NCBI GenBank assembly: GCA_021234155.1
Contig: JAJEKV010000033.1
Coordinates: forward strand, 15,073,422 to 15,137,421
Direction: 5' to 3'
Origin: Isoetes taiwanensis
Lineage: Eukaryota; Streptophyta; Lycopodiopsida; Isoetales; Isoetaceae
DNA: 64,000 nucleotides
Shown here: piece by piece, positions 1 through 11,160 of the stretch
How the letters are laid out: every line of letters begins with the position of its first letter
How positions within the stretch are numbered: the stretch's first letter is position 1
Translations under genes and position numbers: made by a program
Notes under the pieces: generated by a model
What the model was told of the DNA's origin: nothing
What the model saw: the letters and a program-made list of their open reading frames with translations, nothing else
Database searches by the model: none

Positions 1-2182
1 TCTTTTTCGCGAGAGCAAGTTGTCCGGACGCCCAAAGTGGAAGGAATAGAAGCTAGTCGCTTTTAAGCTTTGCTAGTCTGGCTGTAGAAAAGCAAGGCTT
101 GCACTACTCAGATTTTGCTCAATAGCAATGAATTGATTCCATAGGAGTAGCATGATTCCTTCCTCCGTAATATGCTTGCCCGAAAACCTATTTGCTTGGA
201 AAGGCTACTCTTATGGACAAGTTCGAACTTCGGTTTAGCCAACAGATTTTGATGGTCGACATACTGAGTAATTTTGAAGGGCTATTGCCGATCGCGATCT
301 TGCGGTGTTTTCGCTTCATCCGCTTCAAAGCTTTGAACTCCGCTTCAAATCCTCGCCGATAACACGTTGTTTGAAGGGTGAATTTCGGGGTGTTTATTTT
401 TGTTAGTGTCCACTTTCCTAATTGCCATTTCTTGCAGATATTTTTGGAAGGCCCTAGTTAGGATGCAAGGTGCGTTACCATGACACACAAAAAGGACACA
501 ATGATGTTACGATCTGCCAATGAATGCAAAATGACTTTTGATATCTATCCTTACATGTTTTGTGCATTGATTGATGAAATAGGCTATGAGATGGCGGATC
601 AATTACACAGATGGCAAGGGCTTTGGAAGTTGGGTAAGAGGTTACAAAACCAAGCTTGCAATATTGCAGAAAGGCAAGCTTCACAAGATTGCGGGATTAA
701 TTATGAATGGAAAGGGCCTTATGGCCTTGGTGAGTATCCGTTGCAAAGTAAGCCTTTTGGGACAATATAAAAGTGTGATTTTTGTTTTGTTGTAGCTTTA
801 TAGATAAGCATGTGTTGAGCTTTAAAAGCAAGTTTAACAATATAACATGTTTTGTGGCTATGGTGTCATCTTGATGTTGTTAGTTGACCGCATGGCGTAA
901 CCTTATAACCATCTTCAAGGTCAAGAGGCGGCAGGTTTACATGGATATATTAAAGTGTTGCTTTTAGCTTGTGAAATGGCAGCCAATTAGCAAAATGGCA
1001 GCCAACTAGCAAATCAAACCCGAGAAGGGCTCAAACCTATCAGGCTCTAAATTGCATGGCTTTTACGTTTCTTTTTATTTTCTTCATATGAAATATGCAA
1101 AGATTGCACCATCGAGATGAAACATACAAAACCCATTCTTTAGAAGCATGCAAATCCACCATAGATATTTGCGACATAATCAAGGTGTAAATCCATGATA
1201 CATCTAACATGTCATTTGTCTTGTTTTGTGAATGCTATCTTTTTTATGTTTCTATTAGATAATTTACATTAAACCTTAACGATATTATCGGGTTGGGGAG
1301 CCATGGGTTTAGCTGGTGTATTTGTGAAAAGTAACGCTTTTAGGCTTAGAAAGGATTCAATTTATGATTTTCTCTAGTACTTTATCTCAGAGAGGTTTTC
1401 AGCTAGAGCGATCTTTCCGTGTACTTGTGAAATATCTTGCGATTGGAATCGAGAGTGCATTTAAATACGCTCTTGGTTTATAGAGATTGAAACCCTAGAT
1501 TGCAAGAGCGTTTGCCATTTGGTTTGCAAGAGGGCGATATTTGCGGGGAGGATTCTAAAACACATGTTGTGAATGTGTTTATTCAAAGAGGTAATGAATG
1601 CTATAACCTAATTCCGCTTAGTCATACTTTGATATGCATGAACCGCCATCCTTGCCGAGTAATTTGTCAATGTTTCTTCCTCAAAATCTATTCGCTTCTT
1701 TCGCTTGTCCTATAGAATGCCCCGGGCTAGTGCCCATCCATAACTCTTGATTTGAAGGGAATAATGGCATTGATTTTGTCGCATCTAGCTGCATTCTACA
1801 TATATTAGGTATCTTGTCGATGAGAATAGCTGGTAGACACATCGATGATGTGCTCGTTGATAATGGCCCATCTAGGCCTGGAAGACAAGAAAAGAATTTT
1901 CAAGCCACCAAGTTTAGTGTTGACGCATATGGTGCTTTAACAAAGCACACACAAAACAAAGATGCACAAAGTGGAAGAAAAACCATGCATGTGAAGATCT
2001 GCAGCAGCCTATAAAATTGTTCGAAATTGCAAGATCCAAGTGGTCTATATAGGCAGAGGGAGGAACTTCCCTGTTACAAAGGTCTTTTCTCGCAAACTTT
2101 TCTAAAATGGGAGTTATATGGTCATGTCGAAATTAACCTTTTTAAGTATTACAAAACAAGATGTTAAGATAAAACTTCGGCT

Positions 2183-2515
2183 ATGCCATGGATACCATGC
2201 CACACATTATTAAGTTTTTCTATCATAACACACATGATGCTTCACTCTCACCTACCCACCTCTCAACATTTCTTTTTTGTGCAGCAAAATTTGGAGAAAT
2301 TTTGGAGAAATTTGCATCTAATAACAACTGTTATGGGGCTTGCAATTATCCTTATTTCTTTGCTCCCATTTTTTCACCATCGTGACTATTGGACTTTCAG
2401 AGCACTTTCAGAGCATGTTATCTTTCGGAATGGGCGTGTTAGGGGGTCCCTCCTGTGTTTGCATAAACCGGTTATGTATGGGGATGAGCCTGTGGTGATT
2501 ACAACTATTGTTTAA
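2183..2515 (+). other. Unidentified reading frame with one hydrophobic segment in the 4.7 kb unit
   Basis: A 110-codon frame contains a probable membrane segment (TTVMGLAIILISLLPFF, residues about 47-63) preceded by aromatic and basic residues (EKFWRN). The same segment is found at 6864-7130 and, inverted, at 48353-48595, but indels change the frame after the hydrophobic stretch in each copy. That argues against a conserved protein, although the stretch could be a decayed exon. I do not recognise the family. Confidence 0.2.
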
Positions 2516-3164
2516 TTGTTTATGACCTTGGGGCAGCGTTATATGCAACTAGAATACCGAGAGAGGTGGAAACTGTGTACATTTGATGTTGTTGATCATA
2601 GTCATCAACTCTTCCATATTCGACTTATTGCAGGAGCATATACTCATTGTCATGCCACCGCTTTGTCCGAAATGTAGAGATGTGACAAGGTTGTAGTTTG
2701 TAGTTGAAAATAGTTGAAAGTTTCGGGAACCTATTATAGACATCAATTACCCTACATATTTCAAATTTAGCAATAATTGCATGATAAGTTTCATTTAATT
2801 GTCGTGGTCTATGGTTGAGATGCGTAATTATCTTATACATTGACCCAATACATTTTGTACCAACTCTATATGAGGGCAACCCTCTGACTAGCACTTTGTT
2901 TGGGTTGGCATGTAATGTTGATATAGTGTCTTTTCGTGAATCTGATTGTATATTTGTGATCAGACACTTAAATTAAACATATATTACATCATTAAGGCTA
3001 CGACTTATCTAAGTGAAACACTCTATACATGGCTTTTCTGGCATGTGTGGCAATCATGCCTATGAGAGATTGATTAGTTCCATTGGAAGTTTTGAAGAAA
3101 TGGGGTTACACTTATTCTTATTAGTAGAATATACTCCCAATAATCGGGTCGCGCCTTTAGAAAA

Positions 3165-3740
3165 CTTCCACTCTTGTAGCAGCAGAGGAAGAACATGACA
3201 ACAGAAGATAAGCTATCACCTACTAGATCGAATTTGCGCATTGTAGTTAAAAAGCATAGTAGAACTAGATCCCTCAAAATGGCTCTTTGAAGGCAAAAAA
3301 TCTCACCTGATCTCCCACAAAGCTTAGGAACTCCAAAGAAGCATTTGCAACAAACTTCTTTTGTACAACACTGATAAGTATACGCACTCCTTCAACAATA
3401 GAATATAAGCATATCAAAATATTACTGGCAATAAGGTACCTGAAGAAATATGCAGCAGAGTGATTTACTTCAATGCTCTGCTAAAAGGAAACAACAATAT
3501 GCTTTTTGTTACTTACTCTAAAGAAGACTCGCCTCTGTAGCTAAGATTATAAATTAGGGCAAAAGCTAGTAAGCTCAGCAAAAAACCCAATATACGAAGT
3601 AATAAGTTGGTAGTACAAATATTGGGCTTATATCTTGGATATGAAGTCGCCAAAGCAGAGTATGTAGTAGAATAGGCAGATTGTAAATATATTTCGATGC
3701 ATAACTTAGCATGCAAATATGAAAAAGTCTTAGCCAAAGC
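3165..3740 (-). CDS. CASP-like protein (UPF0497/DUF588) exons, array copy 1
   Basis: Three exons can be joined on the minus strand. The first ends at 3517 (TTTAGA|GTAAGT) and holds transmembrane helix 1 (LLLRILGFLLSLLAFALIY). The second, 3439-3307, lies between TTCTTCAG and GTGAGA and holds helix 2 (YLIASNILICLYSIVEGVR). The third starts at 3219 after CTAGTAG and reads VIAYLLLSCSSSAATRVE, close to the family's third-helix motif (DQVxAYLLLSxSSAAA). Phases agree across both introns. CASP-like proteins are four-helix plasma-membrane proteins that form membrane scaffolds. A stop follows VEVF, no fourth helix is recognisable, and no ATG was found for exon 1, so this is an incomplete or dying gene. 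It is the best preserved of the three copies. Confidence 0.6.
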
Positions 3741-4525
3741 CTTCTGGTGTGCCTTTTGCTAGTTTTTTTTTTCTGCTTGATTTATTTAAAGTACCCACTG
3801 CAATAAGTTTATTGGCTCATTATAAGTGGCATTTTAGATACATTAAACAAAAACATCATAGGGATGCATTAAGACGAATAAGTTACCTAGCTTTAAAATT
3901 CAATTGGACTATAGCATGCTCTAGGCTATTTTTTTTTAGGGTCATAATCAAGAGAGTTCTAGGATCTCTTGTTATGTAATCTTTGAAAGCATCAAGTTTT
4001 CCCGAGCTTCCTTTCCTTTGTCTCTCTGTGTCAATGCTGCTCAATTACTTGTTGAGCGTCATTACTCAGAGAAGCAGTGAAATAGAGGCTCGCAGAAATA
4101 TTGGTGCTTCTAAAGGTGCCGTGAATGGGCTTTCAAGCACTCTGATTGATTACCAATCTCGAAAATGGGAGCTTAGTTGCTTGCTAGGGTTCGTCCTCTA
4201 ACACTTTAGTTCAAAGTTAAGTTCTAGTTTTAAGTTCTAAGGTGATCATTGACCACTATTGTAGATTTCTTTTTCCCTTGTACGGAATCACATTTGTTCA
4301 GATATCTCTAATATATAATTGTAATATGGCCGATAAGAAGGCAGCTTAAATGTACTCATATAGTATATGTTTTCTATGTTTAGTATTGCAAATGTGTAAG
4401 CCAAAATTTTTAGAAAAATGAAGGTGTTTTCGGAATCTTCCGAACGCATCAGTTCTTCTAGAGGTCCCGATGGTTCGGAGGCTTCAATTGTGGGTTCTAG
4501 AGAGATGTGGATCCCTCTATCTTGG

Positions 4526-4535
4526 TATAAATATA
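4526..4535 (+). promoter_or_regulatory. TATA-box-like element in array unit (copy 1)
   Basis: TATAAATATA lies in a GC-richer context (cttgg before it, gaggagc after it). It is kept in copy 2 at 9248-9257 despite indels nearby. The placement resembles a plant core promoter or LTR U3/R promoter firing rightwards into the next unit, but no LTR borders or transcript evidence can be seen. Confidence 0.35.
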
Positions 4536-7500
4536 GAGGAGCCGAACATTGAAGTTAAAGTCGATATTTATAGTAGCCTGTGTAGGAAGGATTTCTCGCG
4601 GGCAATCGCCATTTACGATAAAAATTTTGAGAAAGCTTAGCCGTGACTATACATTTGTTGAGATAGAAATTCGGCTTTTCTCAAAGAGCATAAATACCAG
4701 ATCCTTTTCGAGAGCAAGTTGTCTAGGCGCCAATGGAAGGAATAGAAGCTAGCTACTTTAAGCTTTGCTAGTCTGGCTGTAGAAAAGCAAGGCTTGCATT
4801 ACTCGTTATTTTGCTCAATAGCGTTGAATTGATTCCACGGGAGTAGCGGATTCCTTCCTCCGAATATGCTTGCCCGAAAACCTATTTGCTTGGAAAGGCT
4901 ACTCTTATGGACAAGTTCGAACTCAGATTAGCTACCGGACGGACTTTGAAGCAAACTTGACGACGATAGAGTAATTTGAAGGGCTATTGCCGGATCAGCG
5001 ATCTTGCAAGTGTTTTCGCTTCATCCGCTTCAAAGCTTTGAACTCCGGCTTCAAATCCTCAGCCGATAACACGTTGTTTGAAGGGTGAATTCGGTGTTTA
5101 TTTTTGTTAGTGTCCACTTTCCTAATTGCCATTTCTTGCGGATATTTTTGGAAGGCCCTAGTTAGGATGCAAGGTGCGTTACCATGACACACAAAAAGGA
5201 CACAATGATGTTACGATCTGCCAATGTATGCAAAAATGACTTTTGATATCTATTCTTACATGTTTTGTGCATTGATTCATGAAATAGGCTATGAGATGGC
5301 GATCAATTACAGATGGCAAGGGCTTTGGAAGTTGGGTAAGAGGTTACAAAACCAAGCTTGCAATATTGCAGAAAGGCAAGCTTCACAAGATTGCAGGATT
5401 AATTATGAATGGAAAGGGACTTATGGCCTTGGTGAGTATCCGTTGCAAAGCTGCTTTTGGGACAATATAAAAGTGTGATTTTCTGTTTTGTTGTAGCTTT
5501 ATAGATAAGCATGTGTTGAGCTTTAAAAGCAAGTTTAACAATATAACATGTTTTGTGGCTATGGTGTCATCTTGATGTTGTTAGTTGACCGCATGGCGTA
5601 ACCTTATAACCATCTTCAAGGTCAAGAGGCGAGGCGTTTGCATGGATATATTAAAGTGTTGCTTTTAGTTTGTGAAATGGCAGCCAATTAGCAAAATGGC
5701 AGCCAACTAGCAAATCAAACCCCGAGAAGGGCTCAAACCCATCAGGCTCTAAATTGCATGGCTTTTTTGTTTCTTTTATTTTCTTCATATGAAATGATCG
5801 GCATTGCAGACTTCATCGAGATGAAACATACAAAACCCATTCTTTAGAAGCATGCAAATCCACCATAGATATTTTTTGCATAATCAAGCATGTAAATCCA
5901 TGATACATCTAACATGTCATTTGTCTTGTTTTGTGAATGCTATCTTTTTATGTTTCTATTAGATAATTTACATTAAACCTTAACGATATTACCGGGTTGG
6001 GGAGCCATGGGTTTAGCTGGTGTATTTGTGAAAAGTAACGCTTTTAGGCTTAGAAAGGATTCAATTTATGATTTTCTCTAGTACTTTATCTCAGAGAGGT
6101 TTTCAGCTAGAGCGATCTTTCCGTGTACTTGTGAAATATCTTGCATTGGAATCGAGGCATTTAAATACGCTCTTGGTTTATAGAGATTGAAACCCTAGAT
6201 TGCAAGAGCGCGTTTGCCATTTGGTTTTGCAAGAGGTCCGAATTTGCGGGAGGATTCTCAAACACATGTTGTGAATGTGTTTATTCAAAGAGGTAATGAA
6301 TGCTATAACCTAATTCCAGTTAGTCATACTTTGATATGCATGAACCGCCATCCTTGCCGAGTAATTTGTCAATGTTTCTTCCTCAAAATCTATTCGCTTC
6401 TTTTCGTTTGTCCTATACAATGCCCGGGCTAGTGCCCATCCATAACTCTTGATTTGAAGGGAATAATGGCATTGATTTTGTCGCATCTAGTCTGCATTCT
6501 ACATATATTAGGTATCTTGTCGATGAGAATAGCTAGTAGACACATCGGATGATGTTGTTGGTAATGGCCCATCTAGGCACGGAAGACAAGAAAAGAATTT
6601 TCAAGCCACCAAGTATTAGTGTTGACGCATATGGTGCTTTAACAAAGCACACACAAAACAAAGACAAAAAGTGGAAGAAAAAAACCATGCATGTGAAGAT
6701 CTGCAAAGCAGCCTATAAAATTGTTCGAAATTGCAAGATCCAAGTGGTCCATATAGGCAGAGGGAGGAACTTCCCTGTTACAAGGTCTTTTCTCTGCAAA
6801 CTTTTCTAAAATGGGAGTCAATGGTCATGTCGAAATTAACCTTTTAAGTATTACAAAAACAAGATGTTAAACTCGGCTATGTCATGGATACCATGCCACA
6901 CATTATTAAGTTTTTCTATCATAACACACATGATGCTTCACTCTCACCCACCTCTCAACATTTCTTTTTATGTGCATTTCGGCTTGGAGAAATTTTGGAG
7001 AAATTTGTATCCGATAACAACTGTTATGGGGCTTGCACTATCCTTATTTCTTTGCTCCCATTTTTCAGTCATCGCACTATTGGACTTTGAGCACTTTCAG
7101 AGCATGCTATCTTTCGAATGGGCGTGTTAGGGGTCCCTCCCCTGTGTTTGCATAAACCGGTTATGTATGGGGATGAGCCTGTGGTGATTACAACTATTGT
7201 TTAATTGTTTATGACCTTGGGGGGGCGTTATATGCAACTAGAATACCGTGAGAGGTGGAAACCGTGTACATTTGATGTTGTTGATCATAGTCATCAACTC
7301 TTCCATATTCGACTTGTTGCAGGAGCATATACTCATTGTCATGCCAGCCGCTTTGTCTGAAATGTAGAGATGTGACAGTTGTAGTTTGTAGTTGAAAATA
7401 GTTGAAAGTTTGGGAACCTATTATAGACATCAATTACCCTACATATTTCAAATTTAGCAATAATTGCATGATAAGTTTCATTTAATTGTCGTGGTCTATG

Positions 7501-7854
7501 CTATGTGGTTGAGATGTAGAATTATCTTATACATTGACCCAATACATTTTGTACCAACTCTATATGGAGGGCAACCCTCTCAGTAGTAGCACTTTGTTTG
7601 GGTTGGCATGTAATGTTGATATAGTGTCTTTTCGTGAATCGATTGTATATTTGTGATCAAAGACATTTAAATTAAACATATATTACATCATTAAGGCTAC
7701 GACTTATCTAAGTGAAACACTCTATACATGGCTTTTCTGGCATGTGTGGCAATCATGCCTATGAGAGATTGATTAGTTCCGTTGGAAGTTTTGAAGAAAT
7801 GGGGTTACACTTATTCTTATTAGTAGAATATACTTCGACAATAATCGGCTGCCT

Positions 7855-8430
7855 TTAGAAAACTTCCACTCTTGTAGCAAGCAGAGGAAGAACATGACAA
7901 CAGAAGATAAGCTATCACCTGCTAGATCGAATTTGCGCATTGTAGTTAAAAAGCATAGTAGAACTAGATCCCTCAAAATGGCTTTTTGAAGGCAAAATAT
8001 CTCACCTGATCTCCCACAAAGCTTAGGAACTCCAAAGAAGCATTTGCAACAAACTTCTTTTGTACAACACTGATAAGTATACGCACTCCTTCAACAATAG
8101 AATATAAGCATATCAAAATATTACGGCAATAAGGTACCGAAGAAATATGCAGAAAGTGATTTACTTCAATGCTCTGCTAAAAGGAAAAAACAATATGCTT
8201 TTTGTTACTTACTCTAAAGAAGACTCGCCTCTGTAGCTAAGATTATAAATTAGGGCAAAAGCTAGTAAGCTCAGCAAAAAACCCAATATACGAAGTAATA
8301 AGTTAGATAGACTAGTACAAATATTGGGCTTAAATCTTGGATATGAAGTCGCCAAAGCAGAGTATGTAGTAGACCCTTGAGAATAGGCAGATCGTAAATA
8401 TATTTCGATGCATAACTTAGCATGCAAATA
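7855..8430 (-). pseudogene. CASP-like protein pseudogene, array copy 2
   Basis: This is the same three-exon segment as 3165-3740. Here the acceptor before exon 2 has lost its AG (TTCTTCGG instead of TTCTTCAGG near 8140), and exon 3 has a one-base insertion in the SSSAATR coding stretch near 7880. Exon 1 carries a 10-12 base insertion near 8375. The helix 1 sequence and the GTAAGT donor remain. Correct splicing and a full frame are therefore not possible, unlike copy 1. Confidence 0.65.
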
Positions 8431-10234
8431 TGAAAAGTCTTAGCCAAAGCCCTTGGCTGTGCCTTTTGCTAGTTTTTTTTTTTTTTTCTGCTTGATTTAT
8501 TTAAAGTACCCAATCGCAAAGAAGTTTATTGGCTCATTATAAGTGGCATTTTAGATACATTAAACAAAAACATCATAGGGATGCATTAAGATGAATAAGT
8601 TACCTAGCTTTAAAATTCAATTGGACTATAGCATGCTCTAGGCTATTTTTTTTTAGGGTCATAATCAAGAGAGTTCTAGGATCTCTTGTTATGTAATCTT
8701 TGAAAGCATCAAGTTTTCCCGAGCTTCCTTTCCTTTGTCTCTCTATGTCAATGCTGCTCAATTACTTGTTGAGAGTCATTACTTAAAGAAGCAGTGAAAT
8801 AGAGGCTCGCAGAAATATTGGTGCTTCTAAAGGTGCCGTGAATGGGCTTTCAAGCACTCTGATTGATTACCAATCTCGAAAATGGGAGCTTAGTTGCTTG
8901 CTAGGGTTCGTCCTCTAACACTTTAGTTCAAAAGTTAAGTTCTAGTTTTAAGTTCTAAGGTGATCATTGACCACTATTGTAGATTTCTTTTTCCCTTGTA
9001 CGGAATCACATTTTTTCAGATATCTCTAATATATAATTGTAATATGGCCGATAAGAAGGCAGCTTAAATGTACTCATATAGTATATGTTTTCTATGTTTA
9101 GTATTGCAAATGCGTAAGCGCCAAAATTTTTTAGAAAAATGCAGGTGTTTCTGGAATCTTCGAACGTACCAGCTTCTTCTAGAGGTCCCGATGGTTCCGG
9201 AGGCTTCAATTGTGGGTTCTAGAGAGATGTGGATCCCTCTATCTTGGTATAAATATAGAGGAGCGAACACCTGAAGTTAAAGTCGATGTTTATAGTAGCC
9301 GTGTAAGCGAAGGATTTTCGCGGGCAATCGCCCACATTTTCGATAAAAATTTTGAGAAAGCTTAGCCGTGACTATACATTTGTTGAGATAGAAATTCGGC
9401 TTTTCTCAAAGAGCATAAATACCAGATCCTTTTCGCGAGAGCAAGTTGTCGGGACGCCAAAGTGGAAGGAATAGAAGCTAGTCGCTTTAAGCTTTGCTAG
9501 TCTGGCGTAGAAAAGCAAGGCTTGCACTACTCGTGATTTTGCTCAATAGCAGTGAATTGATTCCACGGGAGTAGCGGATTCCTTCCTCCGAATATGCTTG
9601 CGGAAAAACCTATTTGCTTGAAAAGGCTACTCTTATGGACAAGTTCGAACTCGATTAGTTACCGACGGACTTTGAAGCAAACGGGTGACGTCTGAGTAAT
9701 TTGAAGGGCTATTGCCGATCGCGATCTTGCAGTGTTTTTGCTTCATCTGCTTCAAAGCTTTGAACTCCGCTTCAAATCCCTGTCAATAACACGTTGTTTG
9801 AAGGGTGAATTCTGGTGTTTATTTTTGTTAGTGTCCACTTTCCTAATTGTCATTTCTTGCAGATATTTTTGGAAGGCCCTAGTTAGGATGCAAGGTGTGT
9901 TACCATGACACACAAAAGGACACAATGATGTTACGATCTGCCAATGAATGCAAAAATGACTTTGGATATCTATTCTTACATGTTTTGTGCATTGATTGAT
10001 GAAATAGGCTATGAGATGGCAGATCAATTACAGATGGCAAGGGCTTTGGAAGTTGGGTAAGAGATTACAAAACCAAGCTTGCAATATTGCAGGAAAGGCA
10101 AGCTTCACAAGATTGCAGGATTAATTATGAATGGAAAGGGCCTTATGGCCTTGGTGAGTATCTGGTTGCAGTGCAGCTTTTGGGACAATATAAAAGTGTG
10201 ATTTTCTGTTTTGTTGTAGCTTTATAGATAAGCA

Positions 10235-10264
10235 CTAGAAATGTGTGCCCGGCAATGCCGGGCA
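10235..10264 (-). mobile_element. Helitron 3' terminus (CTAG + hairpin)
   Basis: Read on the minus strand, an 8 bp GC-rich hairpin (TGCCCGGC / GCCGGGCA, 3-base loop, 10246-10264) is followed after 7 bases by CTAG (10235-10238) and then host T. This is the diagnostic 3' end of a Helitron rolling-circle transposon. In array copies 1 and 2 the uninterrupted site reads AAGCA|TGTG, so the insertion falls between A and T as Helitrons require. The element body must lie to the right. Its 5' end, which would restore TGTGTTGAG, was not found in the window. Confidence 0.75.
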
Positions 10265-10440
10265 TTGGTTGTGGGCGCTTGAAATGAGTAGAAGAATAGA
10301 GGGAGGGATGCCTATGTAGGTGATAGAGTGGGTAGCTATAGTGGAGTGTAGATGGAATGAGAGTATTAGGGATTGTATTAGTCAGTGATTTAAATACAGT
10401 AGCAACAATTAATTATTTAACAAACTGACTTTATTGGATA

Positions 10441-10860
10441 GTCGACTCGAATGTAATAAATCTGCTATGAAATATTGGATGATTCGCATTTGTAGGCATG
10501 TGAAAGTTGTAGAAGATGTGGGCAACATCTTATGTATGTTTTGCATGTGTGTTGAGCTGGATGTTACATGCCTAAACTATCTTGTTTTTTGGATTTGTGG
10601 CGGATGATGGTCTTGGAAAAGCTAGGATATACACAATGGAATCAAAGTCACAGTCAACTCGAATGTAATAAATGTGCTATGAAATATTGGACGGTTCGCA
10701 TTTCTAGGCATGAAAGTTGTAGAAGATGTGGCAGCATCTTATGTATGTTTTGCATGTGTGTTGCGCTGGATGTTGCATGCCTAAACTATCTTGTTTTCTA
10801 GATTTATGGTGGATGATGTTCTTGGAAAAGTTAGGATATACACAATGGAATCAAAGTTGT
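10441..10860. repeat. 212 bp tandem duplication
   Basis: Two copies start at 10441 and 10653 (gtc[ga]actcgaatgtaataaat) and share about 90 percent identity by eye through the shared end acacaatggaatcaaag. The pair lies just inside the Helitron terminus at 10235, so it may be internal Helitron sequence. No coding function is seen. Confidence 0.75.
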
Positions 10861-10906
10861 AGATTGATTGATAAGAACTATAGATAAAGTTCAACAAATG
10901 TCATAG

Positions 10907-10936
10907 AAGGAAGGAAGGAAGGAAGGAAGGAAGGAA
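10907..10936. repeat. (GGAA)n microsatellite
   Basis: About seven uninterrupted GGAA/AAGG units. A similar tract at 20341 is the tail of a LINE; here no LINE body adjoins it. Confidence 0.9.
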
Positions 10937-11061
10937 ACATGTAAACATGTTGTCATAGAAGCTATCAAGCAATAGTAAACATGTGTACATGGCATAAACA
11001 TGTGGGAATATAGGAGAAAATATTAATTATGAAATTATTTAGGGGCATGCATTCAAGCATA

Positions 11062-11160
11062 GAGGAGTGCATTCATGCATAACCAATTCCAATGGCTACA
11101 TTCATGCATAGAGAGGAGTGCATTCATGCATAACCAATTCCAGTGGCTACAATATGACCA
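11062..11160. repeat. 51 bp tandem duplication
   Basis: Two copies of a segment beginning gaggagtgcattcatgcat start at 11062 and 11113 and differ by one substitution and small end changes. Because 51 is a multiple of three, overlapping frames look repetitive. No gene is supported. Confidence 0.8.

Larger units (their letters stand above)
1..10234. repeat. Head-to-tail tandem array of a 4.7 kb unit (2 full + 1 partial copy)
   Basis: The unit is seen at 1-4701, 4702-9426 and 9427-10234. The alignment anchor is the segment beginning TCcTTTTCG followed by agagcaagttgtc. Periods are 4701 and 4725 bp. Identity by eye is very high, broken by small indels of 1-15 bp and homopolymer changes. The window opens inside unit 1, so the array probably extends further left. 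Copy 3 stops after about 810 bp, where a Helitron terminus begins. Each full unit holds CASP-like exons on the minus strand, a TATA-like promoter near its right end, and long stretches with only short broken frames. An inverted partial copy lies at 40912-49758. The unit is a segmental duplication or macrosatellite; I see no reverse transcriptase or transposase in it. Confidence 0.9.

Noticed and set aside
1-10234. The 4.7 kb unit as a tandem LTR retrotransposon or integrated pararetrovirus, suggested by the TATA element
   Set aside because: No reverse transcriptase, primer-binding site, polypurine tract or terminal repeats could be found; the recognisable coding part is a host-type CASP-like gene.
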